From an uncultured Chthonomonadales bacterium (GTDB lineage Bacteria > Armatimonadota > Chthonomonadetes > Chthonomonadales > CAJBBX01): a stretch of 64,000 nt of DNA. The stretch is from the NCBI GenBank assembly GCA_938005745.1, contig CALLMM010000026.1, positions 1 to 64,000 of the forward strand, read 5' to 3'. Position 1 is the first letter of the stretch. The number at the start of each line of letters is the position of its first letter. Both the position numbers and the translations under genes were made by a program. Below the pieces are notes generated by a model. It saw only the letters and a list, made by a program, of their open reading frames with translations. It was not told the origin of the DNA and made no database searches. Below, in pieces: positions 10,878 through 20,269 of this stretch.

Positions 10878-13868
10878 TTACTTCGCGGGGACGCCGTAGA
10901 TCCAGCGTCCGGACTGCTTCTCCGTGATTGCGAGGACGAACGCGCCGTTCTCAATGCGTGCGGGAACCGGCTCGCCGCGGCTGCCCGGCGTGACCCCCTC
11001 CGTGACGAACGTCAGGTTCTGCGGCAGATCGGCGATCGGGATCCGGACCGTTCCCGTTCCGTAGACCATCATCTGCAGCACGGCTCCTCCCTGCACGCGC
11101 CGGCTCTCCGGCACGGGCGCCCAGGCGAGCTGCGGCATCTCCTGATCGGCAAAGAGCGTCTCCTTGCCGTTGAGGACGATCCTGCGGCACTGCGTTCCCG
11201 CGAAGGCGATCAAATGTCCCTTCGCGTTGAGCCGGAAGGCGAAGTGTTCGCCCTCGTAGGTGACCCGGTGCCCGTTGACCCGGAACTCCTTCAGGCTGAT
11301 CCGTTCGGAGGGAGGCGGATTGCTCTTTAGATAGGCTTCATCCTGCTCCCGATTGCGGGCAAACCCGCCGGGCCACCTCTCTTCGGTTTCACGGAAGTGA
11401 CGGGCGATGGCGACCGCTCCGTTGGGGAAGCGGCAGACGAGATAGTCGGTGGTTCGGGAGAGATGCTCCGTGTTGTCGTTGACGTTCTTCCAGCGTCCCG
11501 TTCCCGGATAGGCTCCGAGCGCGCTCAGGACCTCAAACCAGTTGCGGGTCTCATAGCCCAGACTCCGCGACTGGTCATCGCGGGGACGGTAACCCAGAAA
11601 GGTGAGCGTTCCGCCGCCAGAGAGCGCGCGGTGCGTCCCGACTGTCATGCCCTTAACCTGAGCGACCGTCTCGGTTCCCTGTCGGGGCGTTACCGGATAG
11701 ATGCGATCCACCAGAAAGTCGGTCAGGATCGTCTGCGCCTCGACGCCCCTGAGCGTTCCGGAGAACTCAACCCGTTTGCCGGGAGCCATCCGTCCCTCGT
11801 TCTGCCCCGGCTGATACTCCACTCCGAACAGGCTCTGCCACTCGCTCAGGATCGGCTCTCCCTCCGCAGAGAGGACGGGGGGCGGTCCGCTCCAGATGAC
11901 CCTTCCTCCCGCTTCAGCGAACCGGCGCATCAGGGCGAGGAGATCTCGGGAGGGGAACGGCTCGAAGGTGGTCGCCAGCGTGGTGAAGCGGCGTCCTCCC
12001 AGTTCTATGGCGGGGACCGCCGCGCCGGCGGCGTTTCTGGTGGTAACGATTCTGCCCAGTTGCAGCAGCTTCGCCTGCGTGATGGTGTTGGCGTAGGCGT
12101 ACTGGGTCATCCAGCTTCCGAACCGCTCCTCGACCGCCACCAGATCCATCGGGTAGAGCATCAGCACCTCGACGTCGCGGTGCTCCATGTCCTGCACGAT
12201 CCCGTAGAGCGGCGAGCCTGCCGCGCCGAAGGTGTTGACGAGCGACTGCCGGCGTCGGCTCAGCGCGTCGGGCATGCCCCAGTGCGCGCCGTAGGAGTAG
12301 GGAACCTCATTGATGATCCCGGTGGAGCAGGCGAGCGACAGCCCGATGTAGTTGCGGTCGAGCCATCCGCCTTCGGCGTGGTCGTTGCCGTTGCCGGTCA
12401 GGAAGTCGCCCCATGAGAAGTAGTCGTAGCAGGCGGAAGCCGCCTGATGCACCGTGTTCGACCAGACGAAGTTGGAGGTGTATTCGTAGGCGCTCGGAAA
12501 GAGCGGCTCCTGACCGGTGCGCCAGTAGTCAATGGTGGGGCTTTCCGCCCAGGTAGCGTGCGCCCGCGCCTCCAGCCGATACCCCATCCGCCTCTCCGCG
12601 TGGCGTTTCGCCTTCGTAAACAGGTCTACCACGCCGTCCTGCAGGAGATGGTAGTAGCGCGTGCGGAAGAGCGCGGTCTGGCAGATCGCTTCCGGCGTGC
12701 CGCCGAAGACGTGCATCACGCCCTCTTTCGCGCTTAGATCGTGGGCGAAGTCCTCCTGCCCGTAGCAGAAGTAGATCAGATAACGGGCGAAGTCGCGGTA
12801 CTGGTCGCCGTAGAGTTCGGCGAAGCGGCGCGCCAGTCCCGGAGAGACGTAGCGCATGGCGAACTCGCCGTGATCGTGGTGCTGGAAGTAGCCCCAGTCC
12901 TGCTGGATATGCATCTCGTCGGAGTAGAGCGCGTTCAACTTCACGCCTGCGTCGGCGTAGCGGTCCACCAGTTTCGTCAGATAGGGGAGCGCCTTCTCGC
13001 TGAAGTAGTCCATCTCCGGGGTCTTATAGACCTGCACCGCCAGCACGCGATTCAGGTCGCCGATCTCCGTACGCCCCTGACCGTAGATGCGAATGCGCGC
13101 CCGGGAGGCGTCCGGCGCAGGCGAGTCCAACGTCTCCGCCTTCGCCGCGTCGGTGATCTCAACGAGGGATTTCGGGTCCACGACCCGGTAGGGGGTTCCG
13201 CGCACCAGCGTCTCGCGGAAGGCGAAGACGCGCACCCCCGCGTCTTCCACCGAGATGATCCCCTTGTTATTTGCCCATCGTCGCTGCTGCCACAACTGCA
13301 CGCTGAATGCGCCGGTCTTCGGATCGCGCAGCCCCTTGCGGTAGTGCATCCAGACGCCCGACTCGCCTGTTTCGCGGGCATACGCCGGACCGATCTCCAG
13401 CGGGCTGAGCAGGCTTAACTCCAGCCCGAGACCGTACTGCTGTGCGAATCGGCTCACGGCGGCGATCCGCTGCACATACTCGTCCATATCGGGCGTCAGG
13501 CGGCGCGGACCCGCCTGCCCCGGACGATACTGACTGAAGAAGTGATCAAACGCCAGAATGAGCGTGCGGTGTCCCGCCGCCTTCGCGCGCTCGCAGACCT
13601 GTCGCAGACTGCCCTCCTGTCGGTCGAAGGTGAGGCTCAGGTTGAGCACCCGGTCGGGATCGGAGAGCGCCTCCAGCTCCTGATCGCTGACCAGAATAAT
13701 CGCGGATTTTCCGAGCTGAAAGCTCCAGGGTCCCGGATAGGCGACCAGCTCACCGCGATAGAGGTTTTCAGGCACATGGGCGTCTATGGCAGCCTCCTTT
13801 TGCGAACCTCCTGCGTTCGCCAGAAAGATAAGCAGCAGTATCAGCAGACATCGGTAAAAAGCAGACAT
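10878..13868 (-). CDS. Large secreted glycosidase-like protein of unknown family
   Basis: 996 residues with a short signal peptide (CLLILLLIFLANAGG). The middle resembles a TIM-barrel glycosidase: LNALYSDEMHIQQDWG has a candidate acid/base Glu at a strand end, and YEYTSNFVWSNTVHQAAS with WGDFLTGNGNDH could line a sugar pocket. A Rossmann-like region around 560-690 (EVLMLYPMDLVAVEERFG, RRFAEAGGRVIWSGPPP) resembles the trimerisation domain of GH42-like enzymes, followed by beta domains. I do not recognise the family. It lies downstream of the SGNH, oxidoreductase and GH127 genes but is separated from them by a repeat region. It is probably periplasmic or extracellular and acts on plant-type polysaccharide. 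Confidence 0.6.
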   Translation of the reverse strand: MSAFYRCLLILLLIFLANAGGSQKEAAIDAHVPENLYRGELVAYPGPWSFQLGKSAIILVSDQELEALSDPDRVLNLSLTFDRQEGSLRQVCERAKAAGHRTLILAFDHFFSQYRPGQAGPRRLTPDMDEYVQRIAAVSRFAQQYGLGLELSLLSPLEIGPAYARETGESGVWMHYRKGLRDPKTGAFSVQLWQQRRWANNKGIISVEDAGVRVFAFRETLVRGTPYRVVDPKSLVEITDAAKAETLDSPAPDASRARIRIYGQGRTEIGDLNRVLAVQVYKTPEMDYFSEKALPYLTKLVDRYADAGVKLNALYSDEMHIQQDWGYFQHHDHGEFAMRYVSPGLARRFAELYGDQYRDFARYLIYFCYGQEDFAHDLSAKEGVMHVFGGTPEAICQTALFRTRYYHLLQDGVVDLFTKAKRHAERRMGYRLEARAHATWAESPTIDYWRTGQEPLFPSAYEYTSNFVWSNTVHQAASACYDYFSWGDFLTGNGNDHAEGGWLDRNYIGLSLACSTGIINEVPYSYGAHWGMPDALSRRRQSLVNTFGAAGSPLYGIVQDMEHRDVEVLMLYPMDLVAVEERFGSWMTQYAYANTITQAKLLQLGRIVTTRNAAGAAVPAIELGGRRFTTLATTFEPFPSRDLLALMRRFAEAGGRVIWSGPPPVLSAEGEPILSEWQSLFGVEYQPGQNEGRMAPGKRVEFSGTLRGVEAQTILTDFLVDRIYPVTPRQGTETVAQVKGMTVGTHRALSGGGTLTFLGYRPRDDQSRSLGYETRNWFEVLSALGAYPGTGRWKNVNDNTEHLSRTTDYLVCRFPNGAVAIARHFRETEERWPGGFARNREQDEAYLKSNPPPSERISLKEFRVNGHRVTYEGEHFAFRLNAKGHLIAFAGTQCRRIVLNGKETLFADQEMPQLAWAPVPESRRVQGGAVLQMMVYGTGTVRIPIADLPQNLTFVTEGVTPGSRGEPVPARIENGAFVLAITEKQSGRWIYGVPAK

Positions 13869-13953
13869 CGCCCTTCTCGTTTCTCGTTTCAGAGCGGCTC
13901 ACGGCAGCCGGCGCAGACCGCGGTTTTGCCCGGACTGAGGACGCCTCCGCGCT

Positions 13954-14038
13954 GTCATTGCGAGCGCAGCGAAGCAGTCTTCCACGTTACAGAACGCAGG
14001 AGACTGCTTCGGTCGGCTGTCGCCTCCCTCGCAATGAC
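13954..14038. repeat. Intergenic palindromic repeat element
   Basis: The outer arms GTCATTGCGAG (13954-13964) and CTCGCAATGAC (14028-14038) are perfect 11-bp inverted repeats, and the inner arms GAAGCAGTCT (13971-13980) and AGACTGCTTC (14001-14010) are perfect 10-bp inverted repeats. The 85-bp unit can fold into one long hairpin. A partial third arm, CGCCTCCCTCACAATGAC (14053-14070), follows and differs by one base from 14021-14038. A related half unit occurs at 27871-27908. This type of GTCATTGCGAG element is widespread in bacterial intergenic DNA as a short non-coding mobile or REP-like repeat. Confidence 0.8.
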
Positions 14039-14080
14039 GGAATGAGGGACTCCGCCTCCCTCACAATGACAGGAGGGGAT

Positions 14081-14148
14081 CGCCTGCGGCTTTCGCGCAA
14101 GGACCGGAGGAGGGCGCCTGCGGCTTTCGCGCAAGGACCGGAGAAGGG
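14081..14148. repeat. Two tandem 34-bp repeats
   Basis: A 34-bp unit starting CGCCTGCGGCTTTCGCGC occurs at 14081-14114 and again at 14115-14148 with one mismatch (GGAGG versus GGAGA). It ends 6 bp before the stop codon of the GH127 gene. The function is unknown; with the palindrome next to it, it fills the 285-bp gap between the two glycan genes. Confidence 0.85.
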
Positions 14149-14153
14149 CGCGC

Positions 14154-16523
14154 CTATCGCCGGACGATCCGACAGCCGAACAGTCCGCCTGCCATCCGTT
14201 GAGGATGCGCCTGCAGGCGGATCGTTACCTTCTGCTTGCCCCGCGTCAGCGACTCCGGCAGCGGGTGGGTCACATCGAAGAATCGCTCAGGATGGTTGTT
14301 GTTCAGAACCTGCGTGGCGATCTTCTCCCCGTCCGCCAGGATGTCGAACTCACGTCCGCCGACGTCGCTGCCCCAGTAGGTCAGAACCAGGTCTACCGGC
14401 TGATCGGGCAGCACCTTCATCTCGAAGGAGAACCAGCCTCCGTCTACGGCGTGCCGCCATTTGCGCCCCTGAAAGTCGCCCGCTCCGGTCTTTTCGCCCT
14501 GCAGGTTATGGTCGCGCTCCGGCTGCATCTCGCCGATCGCCAGCATATCCACTGTGCGCCGCTCCAGTTCTCGCAGACGCTCCTGTTCCGCCCGGTACTC
14601 CGCTTCCCGCCTCTGCCACTCCGCTTCGGTGAGAAGGTCCCAGTAGACGCTGTAACGCTGATGATGCATCGCATAGTAAGGGATCAGCGTTACATCGGCG
14701 GGGCGTCCGACCCCCTGCGTCTGAAAGGTCAGCGTTCTGCCGGGAACCGGTTTGAGTCGCTGAACCAGCGGTCTGCCGTCGGAGACGAAGACGGGAGTGC
14801 GCGGAGCCTCGCGATCCTGCGGACCCAGCGCGCCCGCCAGCACAATCGGTCCGTAGAGCAGGGCGACCCGGTTCGGGTTGTCGGGCATCGCCTCCTGCCG
14901 CAGGCTCATCGGGAGCGTTATCTCGATCCGGTCGCCGGTTTTCCATGTGCGTTTCAGCTCCACGTAGGTGCCCGGCTTGCCGTCCGCCTTCTGCGTTCTG
15001 CCGTTGATCTTCACCACCGGCGAACCCGCCGCCCAGGCGGGATAGCGGATACGCAGCGACAGGGTGGTCGGCTTGTCGCAGGCGAGAGTGAGCCGCGTCA
15101 CGTTCTCCTCCGGGAAGCGGGTCTCCTGCCGCAGGGTCAGCCCCTTCTCCTGCCAGCGCAGCTCCGACGGGATGAACAGGTTCACGTAGAGACCCTGATC
15201 GTCGCGGAAGTAGATGCTGTCGGCGTACTTCGTATGGTTTTCGATTCCCGTTCCGACGCAGCACCAGAACGAGTCGTCCGGCGTGCTGTAGGTCTTGAAC
15301 GCGCCGGGCTGCAGGGGCATGTAGTAGCAGACCATGCCGTCGTCGGGGTTCTGCGACGCCAGAATATGGTTATAGAGCGCGCGCTCATAGTAGTCGGCGT
15401 ATTCGGCGGAGGGGTTCCAGCAGAAGAGATGTCGGGTCAGTTTGAGCAGATTGTAGGTTTTACAGGTCTCGGCGGTGGTGGTGGTGAGGCGGTCGGAGAG
15501 GCGGTCGGGCAGTCCGAAGTGTTCGCCGGAGGTGAACCCGCCGATGACGTAGAGATGGTGATGCGTTACCGTGTCCCAGAAGAAGGAGGCGATCGTTCGA
15601 TAACGCTCCTCCCCGGTCAGCTCATACTGACGCGCGCAGCCGATGACTTTAGGAACCTGCGTATTGCCGTGCAGCCCGGCAAGCCGCTCCTCTTTGCGCT
15701 CCATCGGGTCGAGAACGGCGCGATGATGGAATTTGCGCGACATCTCCAGATAGTCGGACCTGCCGGTGATGGCGTAGAGCAGCGTCATGGACTCGTTCAT
15801 GCCCCCGTGTTCGCAGGCGAGCATCCGCTGCCACTGTTCGGGGGTCAGTTTTTCGGTGATGCGTATCGCCCAGTCCGCCAGACGCTCCGCGACGGTCAGC
15901 GCCTGCGGGTTATCGGCGTAGAGGTAGCTGTCTATCAGCCCGGCGAACAGCTTGTGCAGGGTGTACCAGGGAACCCATATCCCGTTCAGGTCGAAGCTTT
16001 GCGAGCGGATATCGCCTGCGGATATCTCCCGGAAGACGCGGTCGCCGTCGGGGATCGCGCCAACATAGCCGTCGCCCCGCTTCTGCTGGCAGGCGGTCAG
16101 CTCCTCCACGATATAGTCCACACGCTCTTTATACCGCGCATCGCCGGAAGCCGCGTACATCTGGGCGCAGGCGGTCAGATAGTGCCCGAGCGTGTGCCCG
16201 GCGACGCCCTGCGTCTCCCATCCGCCGTAGACCGGGGCTTTCGGCTCCAGTCCGGCGTTCTTGCGGAACCAGCAGAGCAGCCGATCCGCCTCCAGCGCCA
16301 GCAGATACTTTCCGTTGCGCTCCATCGCGCTTCTGAACGGACCGTCCAGCAGGCGGACCTCTTTCAGCGAGAAGGGCTGCGCGCGCAGGGCGAGCTTCGG
16401 CAGGACCTTCACCTTCGCCGGGTCGAGTTCCGGCGTCTGCGCCGATGCGGTGTTCTGCATCCCGATGATACTCCCCAGCAGAAGGACCGCCAGGGTCCTC
16501 CCGCAGCGTTGACTGATCTTCAC
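14154..16523 (-). CDS. GH127-type beta-L-arabinofuranosidase (DUF1680)
   Basis: 789 residues, secreted (signal LAVLLLGSIIGMQNTASAQ). It opens with VRLLDGPFRSAMERN and GGWETQGVAGHTLGHYL, the glycine-rich start of the alpha/alpha barrel. TTAETCKTYNLLKLT and DSFWCCVGTGIENH hold the conserved Glu and the cysteines that in HypBA1 bind zinc and supply the thiolate nucleophile. GH127 removes beta-L-arabinofuranose from plant glycoproteins and arabinans. The C-terminus adds beta-sandwich domains including a second, longer extension. It starts at GTG 16523, 14 bp after the oxidoreductase gene, and so is third in an operon with the SGNH and Gfo/Idh/MocA genes. Confidence 0.9.
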   Translation of the reverse strand: MKISQRCGRTLAVLLLGSIIGMQNTASAQTPELDPAKVKVLPKLALRAQPFSLKEVRLLDGPFRSAMERNGKYLLALEADRLLCWFRKNAGLEPKAPVYGGWETQGVAGHTLGHYLTACAQMYAASGDARYKERVDYIVEELTACQQKRGDGYVGAIPDGDRVFREISAGDIRSQSFDLNGIWVPWYTLHKLFAGLIDSYLYADNPQALTVAERLADWAIRITEKLTPEQWQRMLACEHGGMNESMTLLYAITGRSDYLEMSRKFHHRAVLDPMERKEERLAGLHGNTQVPKVIGCARQYELTGEERYRTIASFFWDTVTHHHLYVIGGFTSGEHFGLPDRLSDRLTTTTAETCKTYNLLKLTRHLFCWNPSAEYADYYERALYNHILASQNPDDGMVCYYMPLQPGAFKTYSTPDDSFWCCVGTGIENHTKYADSIYFRDDQGLYVNLFIPSELRWQEKGLTLRQETRFPEENVTRLTLACDKPTTLSLRIRYPAWAAGSPVVKINGRTQKADGKPGTYVELKRTWKTGDRIEITLPMSLRQEAMPDNPNRVALLYGPIVLAGALGPQDREAPRTPVFVSDGRPLVQRLKPVPGRTLTFQTQGVGRPADVTLIPYYAMHHQRYSVYWDLLTEAEWQRREAEYRAEQERLRELERRTVDMLAIGEMQPERDHNLQGEKTGAGDFQGRKWRHAVDGGWFSFEMKVLPDQPVDLVLTYWGSDVGGREFDILADGEKIATQVLNNNHPERFFDVTHPLPESLTRGKQKVTIRLQAHPQRMAGGLFGCRIVRR

Positions 16524-16537
16524 CGTGATTCCCGTTC

Positions 16538-17665
16538 CTAATCCAGCAGGGTCTTCGGGTCGCCGTGCAGCGGCGGCAGCGGATGCGGGCGCACCACCGC
16601 GCCGCCCAGCTCATACGACTCCATTACCGCCCAGGTATACTCCAGCGCCGCCAGCGCGTCGCGTCCGGAGGCGCGGATATCCTCTCTCGGCACGCCGTTG
16701 GTAATGTCCTCCAGAAAAGCGTGAAGGCGTCGCGGGAAGGTCTGGCTGAAGTCGGTGATGCCGGTGCTGGTGACCTCCGGCGCGTCCGCGCTGCCGCCGG
16801 ACATCTTCGCGGGGTCGCCCGCCTTGCCGGTGCCGGGCGCGGGCCAGAAGGTAACCTTTTCGATGCAGTTTTCGATGCAGAAGGTTCCGCGCGTGCCGGC
16901 GACCTCCAGGCTCCACCAGCCGCCCAGTCCGTAGGTCGCGTCTCCCCGCTGGCTCAGCAGGTAGCCCACGCAGTCGTTGGCGAATCGCACATGGATGCTG
17001 ACGGTCGAGAGCATCACGTCGTTGACCCGGCGGCGGAAGCCGGGGCGATTGACGAACGCCTGAATATGGGTGATGTCTCCGCAGAAGTGGCGCATCACGC
17101 TGAAGGGATGGGAGAGGAAGGCTTTCAGGTGGGCGTAGGGCAGGTTCCAGAACCGGGAGGACTTGTTGGGACCGTAGGTCTCCTCACCCGCGGAGAAGCC
17201 CATCTTGTGCAGGCAGTAGACCAGTTCGCCGATCTGCCCGTTGTCCATGTACTCTTTCGCCTTTTCGGCGGGCGGGGTGAAGTAGTGATTGAGGTTGCAG
17301 CCGAGATAGACGTTCTTTTCGGCGGCTCTGGCGACCATCTGCCGCGCCTCGCCGACATCGTTGGAGAGCGGCTTCTCCACCAGCACGTGCTTGCCGGCTT
17401 CTATCGCCTCCATCGCCGGCTCAAAGTGCCAGCTTCCGTTCTCGAAGCCGCCGGTGGTAACGTCCACGATATCCAGCTCTTCGCCGCGCAGCATCTCCGA
17501 CAGGCTGTAGTAGACCCGGACGCCCAGCTTCTCCGCCATCGCGTCCGCCCGTTCCTTCACCACATCGCAGACCGCGACCAGATCCGCCAGTTCATCCTGT
17601 TTGTAGGCGTTGGCGTGGGTCATTCCGATCCCGCGGCAACCGACAATGCCGATCTTGAGAGCCAT
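16538..17665 (-). CDS. Gfo/Idh/MocA family oxidoreductase
   Basis: 375-residue NAD(P)-dependent sugar oxidoreductase. The N-terminal Rossmann domain reads LKIGIVGCRGIGMTHA, where a G-x-R-G-x-G loop binds the cofactor; VLVEKPLSND carries the family Glu-Lys-Pro motif with its catalytic lysine; the C-terminal half is the alpha/beta substrate domain. There is no signal peptide, so it acts in the cytoplasm, probably on a sugar or inositol freed by the neighbouring enzymes. AAAGGA stands about 9 nt before the ATG. It lies 38 bp after the SGNH gene and 14 bp before the GH127 gene. Confidence 0.88.
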   Translation of the reverse strand: MALKIGIVGCRGIGMTHANAYKQDELADLVAVCDVVKERADAMAEKLGVRVYYSLSEMLRGEELDIVDVTTGGFENGSWHFEPAMEAIEAGKHVLVEKPLSNDVGEARQMVARAAEKNVYLGCNLNHYFTPPAEKAKEYMDNGQIGELVYCLHKMGFSAGEETYGPNKSSRFWNLPYAHLKAFLSHPFSVMRHFCGDITHIQAFVNRPGFRRRVNDVMLSTVSIHVRFANDCVGYLLSQRGDATYGLGGWWSLEVAGTRGTFCIENCIEKVTFWPAPGTGKAGDPAKMSGGSADAPEVTSTGITDFSQTFPRRLHAFLEDITNGVPREDIRASGRDALAALEYTWAVMESYELGGAVVRPHPLPPLHGDPKTLLD

Positions 17666-17703
17666 CTATTGCTGTCCTTTCGCAAAAAGAGTTGTGTATG
17701 ACA

Positions 17704-19047
17704 CTATCGAAACAGCTCCATCAACGCCTGCGCGAACAGTTCGTGTCCGCGGTCATCGGGATGGTTGATGCTGTTGCTCAGAAGGGTGATGTAGGGGATG
17801 CCCTGCTTCAGCAGGCGTCCCCAGCGCCCCGAGGCGTCGGCGAGCGCCACGTTATGCTTCGCCGCGAACTGCCGCAGACCCGCCACGTAGGGACGCGGGT
17901 CCTCCTCCACGCGCACGGAGGGGGCGTTCATCCAGTCCGGACGCACAAAGTGGGGCGTCAGGATGATCCACTCTGCGCCGATCTCCTGAAACCGTTTCTG
18001 TAGGTAGGAGTACTTCTCCTCCACGATCTCCGGCGTCATCCAGGCGTCGTTGACAAACTCCATCACGATCAGGTCGGGGCGTGGTTCGATCACGGCGCGC
18101 TCGAAGTTGAACTCCGCGCCGGGAGGCTCCTTCAGGAAGCTGTCGCTGCTGCGCCCGCCCCATCCTGCCGTCGTCAGACGCAGTTTTGCGCGGGGGAACG
18201 CCTGCTGCAGAAGCGCGAGAAAGCGGTTCTGATACCGCTTCTCGACGCTGCTCGCCTCTCCTCCGGCGGTTACGCTGTCGCCCCATGCCAGGATGTGCAG
18301 CGGCTCCCCGCGCTGAAGCTTTGCCCAGGTGCGGGGCAGCAGACGGGACGCCGCCGGCGCGTCGGCGCGTCGGGGTTGAGGCGCGTCGGTCTCAAGGATG
18401 GGATAGAGGCTCTCCGGCGTCAGTTTCGACAGGCGTCCCGGAACCCAGACATTCGCCAGCCGCGTCTCCTCCGGCGAGATGTCCGGGGGAAGGGGCGTGG
18501 CGTTGTGCGGCTTCCCCGCGCGCAGGGAGACCTCTCCGCGCCGGTTCAGCACCAGGGAATCGATCCGATGCCATTCGCAGACGTAGTCCGCCCAGACCGG
18601 CTGACCTTCGCCGATCCTGCCTTCGGGCAGCCTCCCGAAGCTCGCCCAGCGCGCCTGCAGCCCGTAGTCCCGGTTCAGCGTATAGCGGGGGGCGTCGCCG
18701 GGACCGGATTTGAGGATCAGGGTCTCCGGCAGCAGCATATCGGGCGCGGTCGTCTCACAGGTGATCAGCTGCCGCAGCCGCGCGCCCTGCATCCAGGGAG
18801 CCGCCTTCGGATCGAACAGGGGCAGCGAGTCGTATCGCTCATCGCGAACCGTAATGCGCGCGGGAGGGGAGACGGTCAGGATCGCGGAACGGGCGATCTG
18901 CGCCTCTTTCGCCCCGATCTTCACCCTGCCCGGTGAAATACGCACCTTCCAGTCGCCGATGATCTCCAGCTCCGGCATCTCTGCCCATGCCGCGCACGCC
19001 GTCGTCATCAGCAGAAGCGGCAGCGCCAGCAGCCAGGCTTCACGCAT
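17704..19047 (-). CDS. Secreted SGNH/GDSL hydrolase
   Basis: 447 residues with a signal peptide (LLALPLLLMTTACAAWA). The C-terminal 230 residues are an SGNH esterase: LHILAWGDSVTAG (block I Ser), TTAGWGGRSSDSFL (block II Gly), VMEFVNDAWM (block III Asn) and SINHPDDRGHELFA (block V Asp-x-x-His, here N-H-P-D-D-R-G-H). The N-terminal half is an all-beta region of unknown function. It probably removes acetyl or other esters from polysaccharide outside the cytoplasm. ATG 19047 follows GAGGG; a longer frame would run back into the upstream terminator. It heads the operon with the oxidoreductase and GH127. Confidence 0.82.
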   Translation of the reverse strand: MREAWLLALPLLLMTTACAAWAEMPELEIIGDWKVRISPGRVKIGAKEAQIARSAILTVSPPARITVRDERYDSLPLFDPKAAPWMQGARLRQLITCETTAPDMLLPETLILKSGPGDAPRYTLNRDYGLQARWASFGRLPEGRIGEGQPVWADYVCEWHRIDSLVLNRRGEVSLRAGKPHNATPLPPDISPEETRLANVWVPGRLSKLTPESLYPILETDAPQPRRADAPAASRLLPRTWAKLQRGEPLHILAWGDSVTAGGEASSVEKRYQNRFLALLQQAFPRAKLRLTTAGWGGRSSDSFLKEPPGAEFNFERAVIEPRPDLIVMEFVNDAWMTPEIVEEKYSYLQKRFQEIGAEWIILTPHFVRPDWMNAPSVRVEEDPRPYVAGLRQFAAKHNVALADASGRWGRLLKQGIPYITLLSNSINHPDDRGHELFAQALMELFR

Positions 19048-19113
19048 CGTTCGCCCTCGTCTGTGAGTGGTAGAGTCTCTTTTAACTTTTCCCGTTGCCG
19101 GAAGGTCTCCTGC

Positions 19114-19153
19114 AAAGAAAAAGAAAAACGGGGCGACCATAGCGGTCGCCCCG
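19114..19153 (-). terminator. Rho-independent terminator of the prepilin gene
   Basis: On the minus strand CGGGGCGACC (19144-19153) pairs perfectly with GGTCGCCCCG (19129-19138) over 10 bp with a 5-nt loop, and the stem is followed by TTTTTCTTTTTCTTT. It ends transcription of the prepilin gene just before the SGNH operon begins. Confidence 0.92.
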
Positions 19154-19178
19154 TCTCAGACAGCGAAGTGCCGGCGCT

Positions 19179-20024
19179 CTACTGGCAGCCCCGCTTGTAG
19201 GGATCCCAGATGCTGGAGCTGCTTCCAACCGTCAAGCCGACGTCGGTGATGAGGGTCATGTAGTTCATGGACTTGGCATGACCATCCAGCCAGATCACGT
19301 TGATCTGTTCGGAGTGCCGCCGCTTGCCCAGCGCCTCGGCTTCCTCGGTAGTCGGCTCAGGACCGTCGAAGTTGATGTAGGAGTTGCCGATGTTCTTCCA
19401 GTAGCGGGGATAGTAGCTGGTTGTGGGGTCTTCCGCGGAGGAGCCGGGACCGTAGGTCTCTCCCGCCAGGCGGCAGGGCGCTCCCGCCGGTCCGCGGCGG
19501 AGCACGTTGTAGTACATGGCGTCTACCATGCCGACGGTGTTCGCCGGCTCCGGCAGCACCGCAAGCTGCATTCCGAAGTGCGGTCGGAAGACGTAGTTGC
19601 TGACGCCGTAAGAGTTCTGTCCGCCATACGAGTAGAATGCCGGGTTTCCGAAGGGACTGTTATCAAAGTTAACCCATCCGCGCGGATTAGACGGGCAACG
19701 GAAGATTCCGTCGTTTTTCACGTAGGGGTTGAGAAGCTGATTGAAGAAGGTGGTGCGTTTGGTGCTGGAACCCAGTCGCGGGTCGTCCGCGAACGGATTG
19801 GCGGAGCGATTGCGATAGGGCACCAGGGTCTCGTCATAGTCCTGCGCGTACATCATCATGGCAGTGCCGATCTGCTTGGTATTGCTCAGACATGCAATGG
19901 CGCGCGCCTTCTCTCGCGCCTGGGCGAAGACCGGGAACAGAATGGCTGCAAGGATCGCGATAATCGTGATGACGACGAGAAGCTCGATCAGCGTAAAGCC
20001 TCTCCTCTGGAACGGCTGATGCAT
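19179..20024 (-). CDS. DUF1559 type IV prepilin-like protein
   Basis: 281 residues. The N-terminus [18 protein letters not shown] carries a prepilin peptidase site (cleavage after G, then FTLIE) and a single hydrophobic helix, continuing [19 protein letters not shown]. The C-terminus [20 protein letters not shown] is the H-x-G-x-x-N-x-x-x-x-DGH motif of DUF1559, the type II secretion-like pseudopilin family abundant in Armatimonadota and Planctomycetes. It is exported and probably surface-exposed; the exact function is unknown. ATG 20024 has AGGAAGG 12 nt upstream. It is followed by a strong terminator and so is monocistronic. Confidence 0.88.
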   Translation of the reverse strand: MHQPFQRRGFTLIELLVVITIIAILAAILFPVFAQAREKARAIACLSNTKQIGTAMMMYAQDYDETLVPYRNRSANPFADDPRLGSSTKRTTFFNQLLNPYVKNDGIFRCPSNPRGWVNFDNSPFGNPAFYSYGGQNSYGVSNYVFRPHFGMQLAVLPEPANTVGMVDAMYYNVLRRGPAGAPCRLAGETYGPGSSAEDPTTSYYPRYWKNIGNSYINFDGPEPTTEEAEALGKRRHSEQINVIWLDGHAKSMNYMTLITDVGLTVGSSSSIWDPYKRGCQ

Positions 20025-20269
20025 GGAGTGTATTTTCCTTCCTGAGTGGTACGAAGCGTCCGTTAAAGCCAGAACATCATCTCTTTGCACTTTTTTTCGT
20101 ACCCGAACTGGAAGAGACGCACATGATGCGGAGTGTTAAATTTATATTAACCGGTTCTCTTCACAGGGCAGGGCGGACATTCGGAAGGCAGGAAAGCCCT
20201 CGCCGCGTCCCTAATGTATTTCTGGCGTACCTGAAATCTGAACGAATGGAATCGGGGGAGTGCAGACCC

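Noticed and set aside
13542-14045. 167-codon plus-strand frame reading into the palindromic repeat
   Set aside because: It is antisense to the 996-residue protein and its C-terminus is translated repeat (the well-known spurious CHCERSEA-type peptide).
14199-16541. 780-codon open frame opposite the GH127 gene
   Set aside because: The minus strand carries intact GH127 motifs; the plus frame is a shadow.
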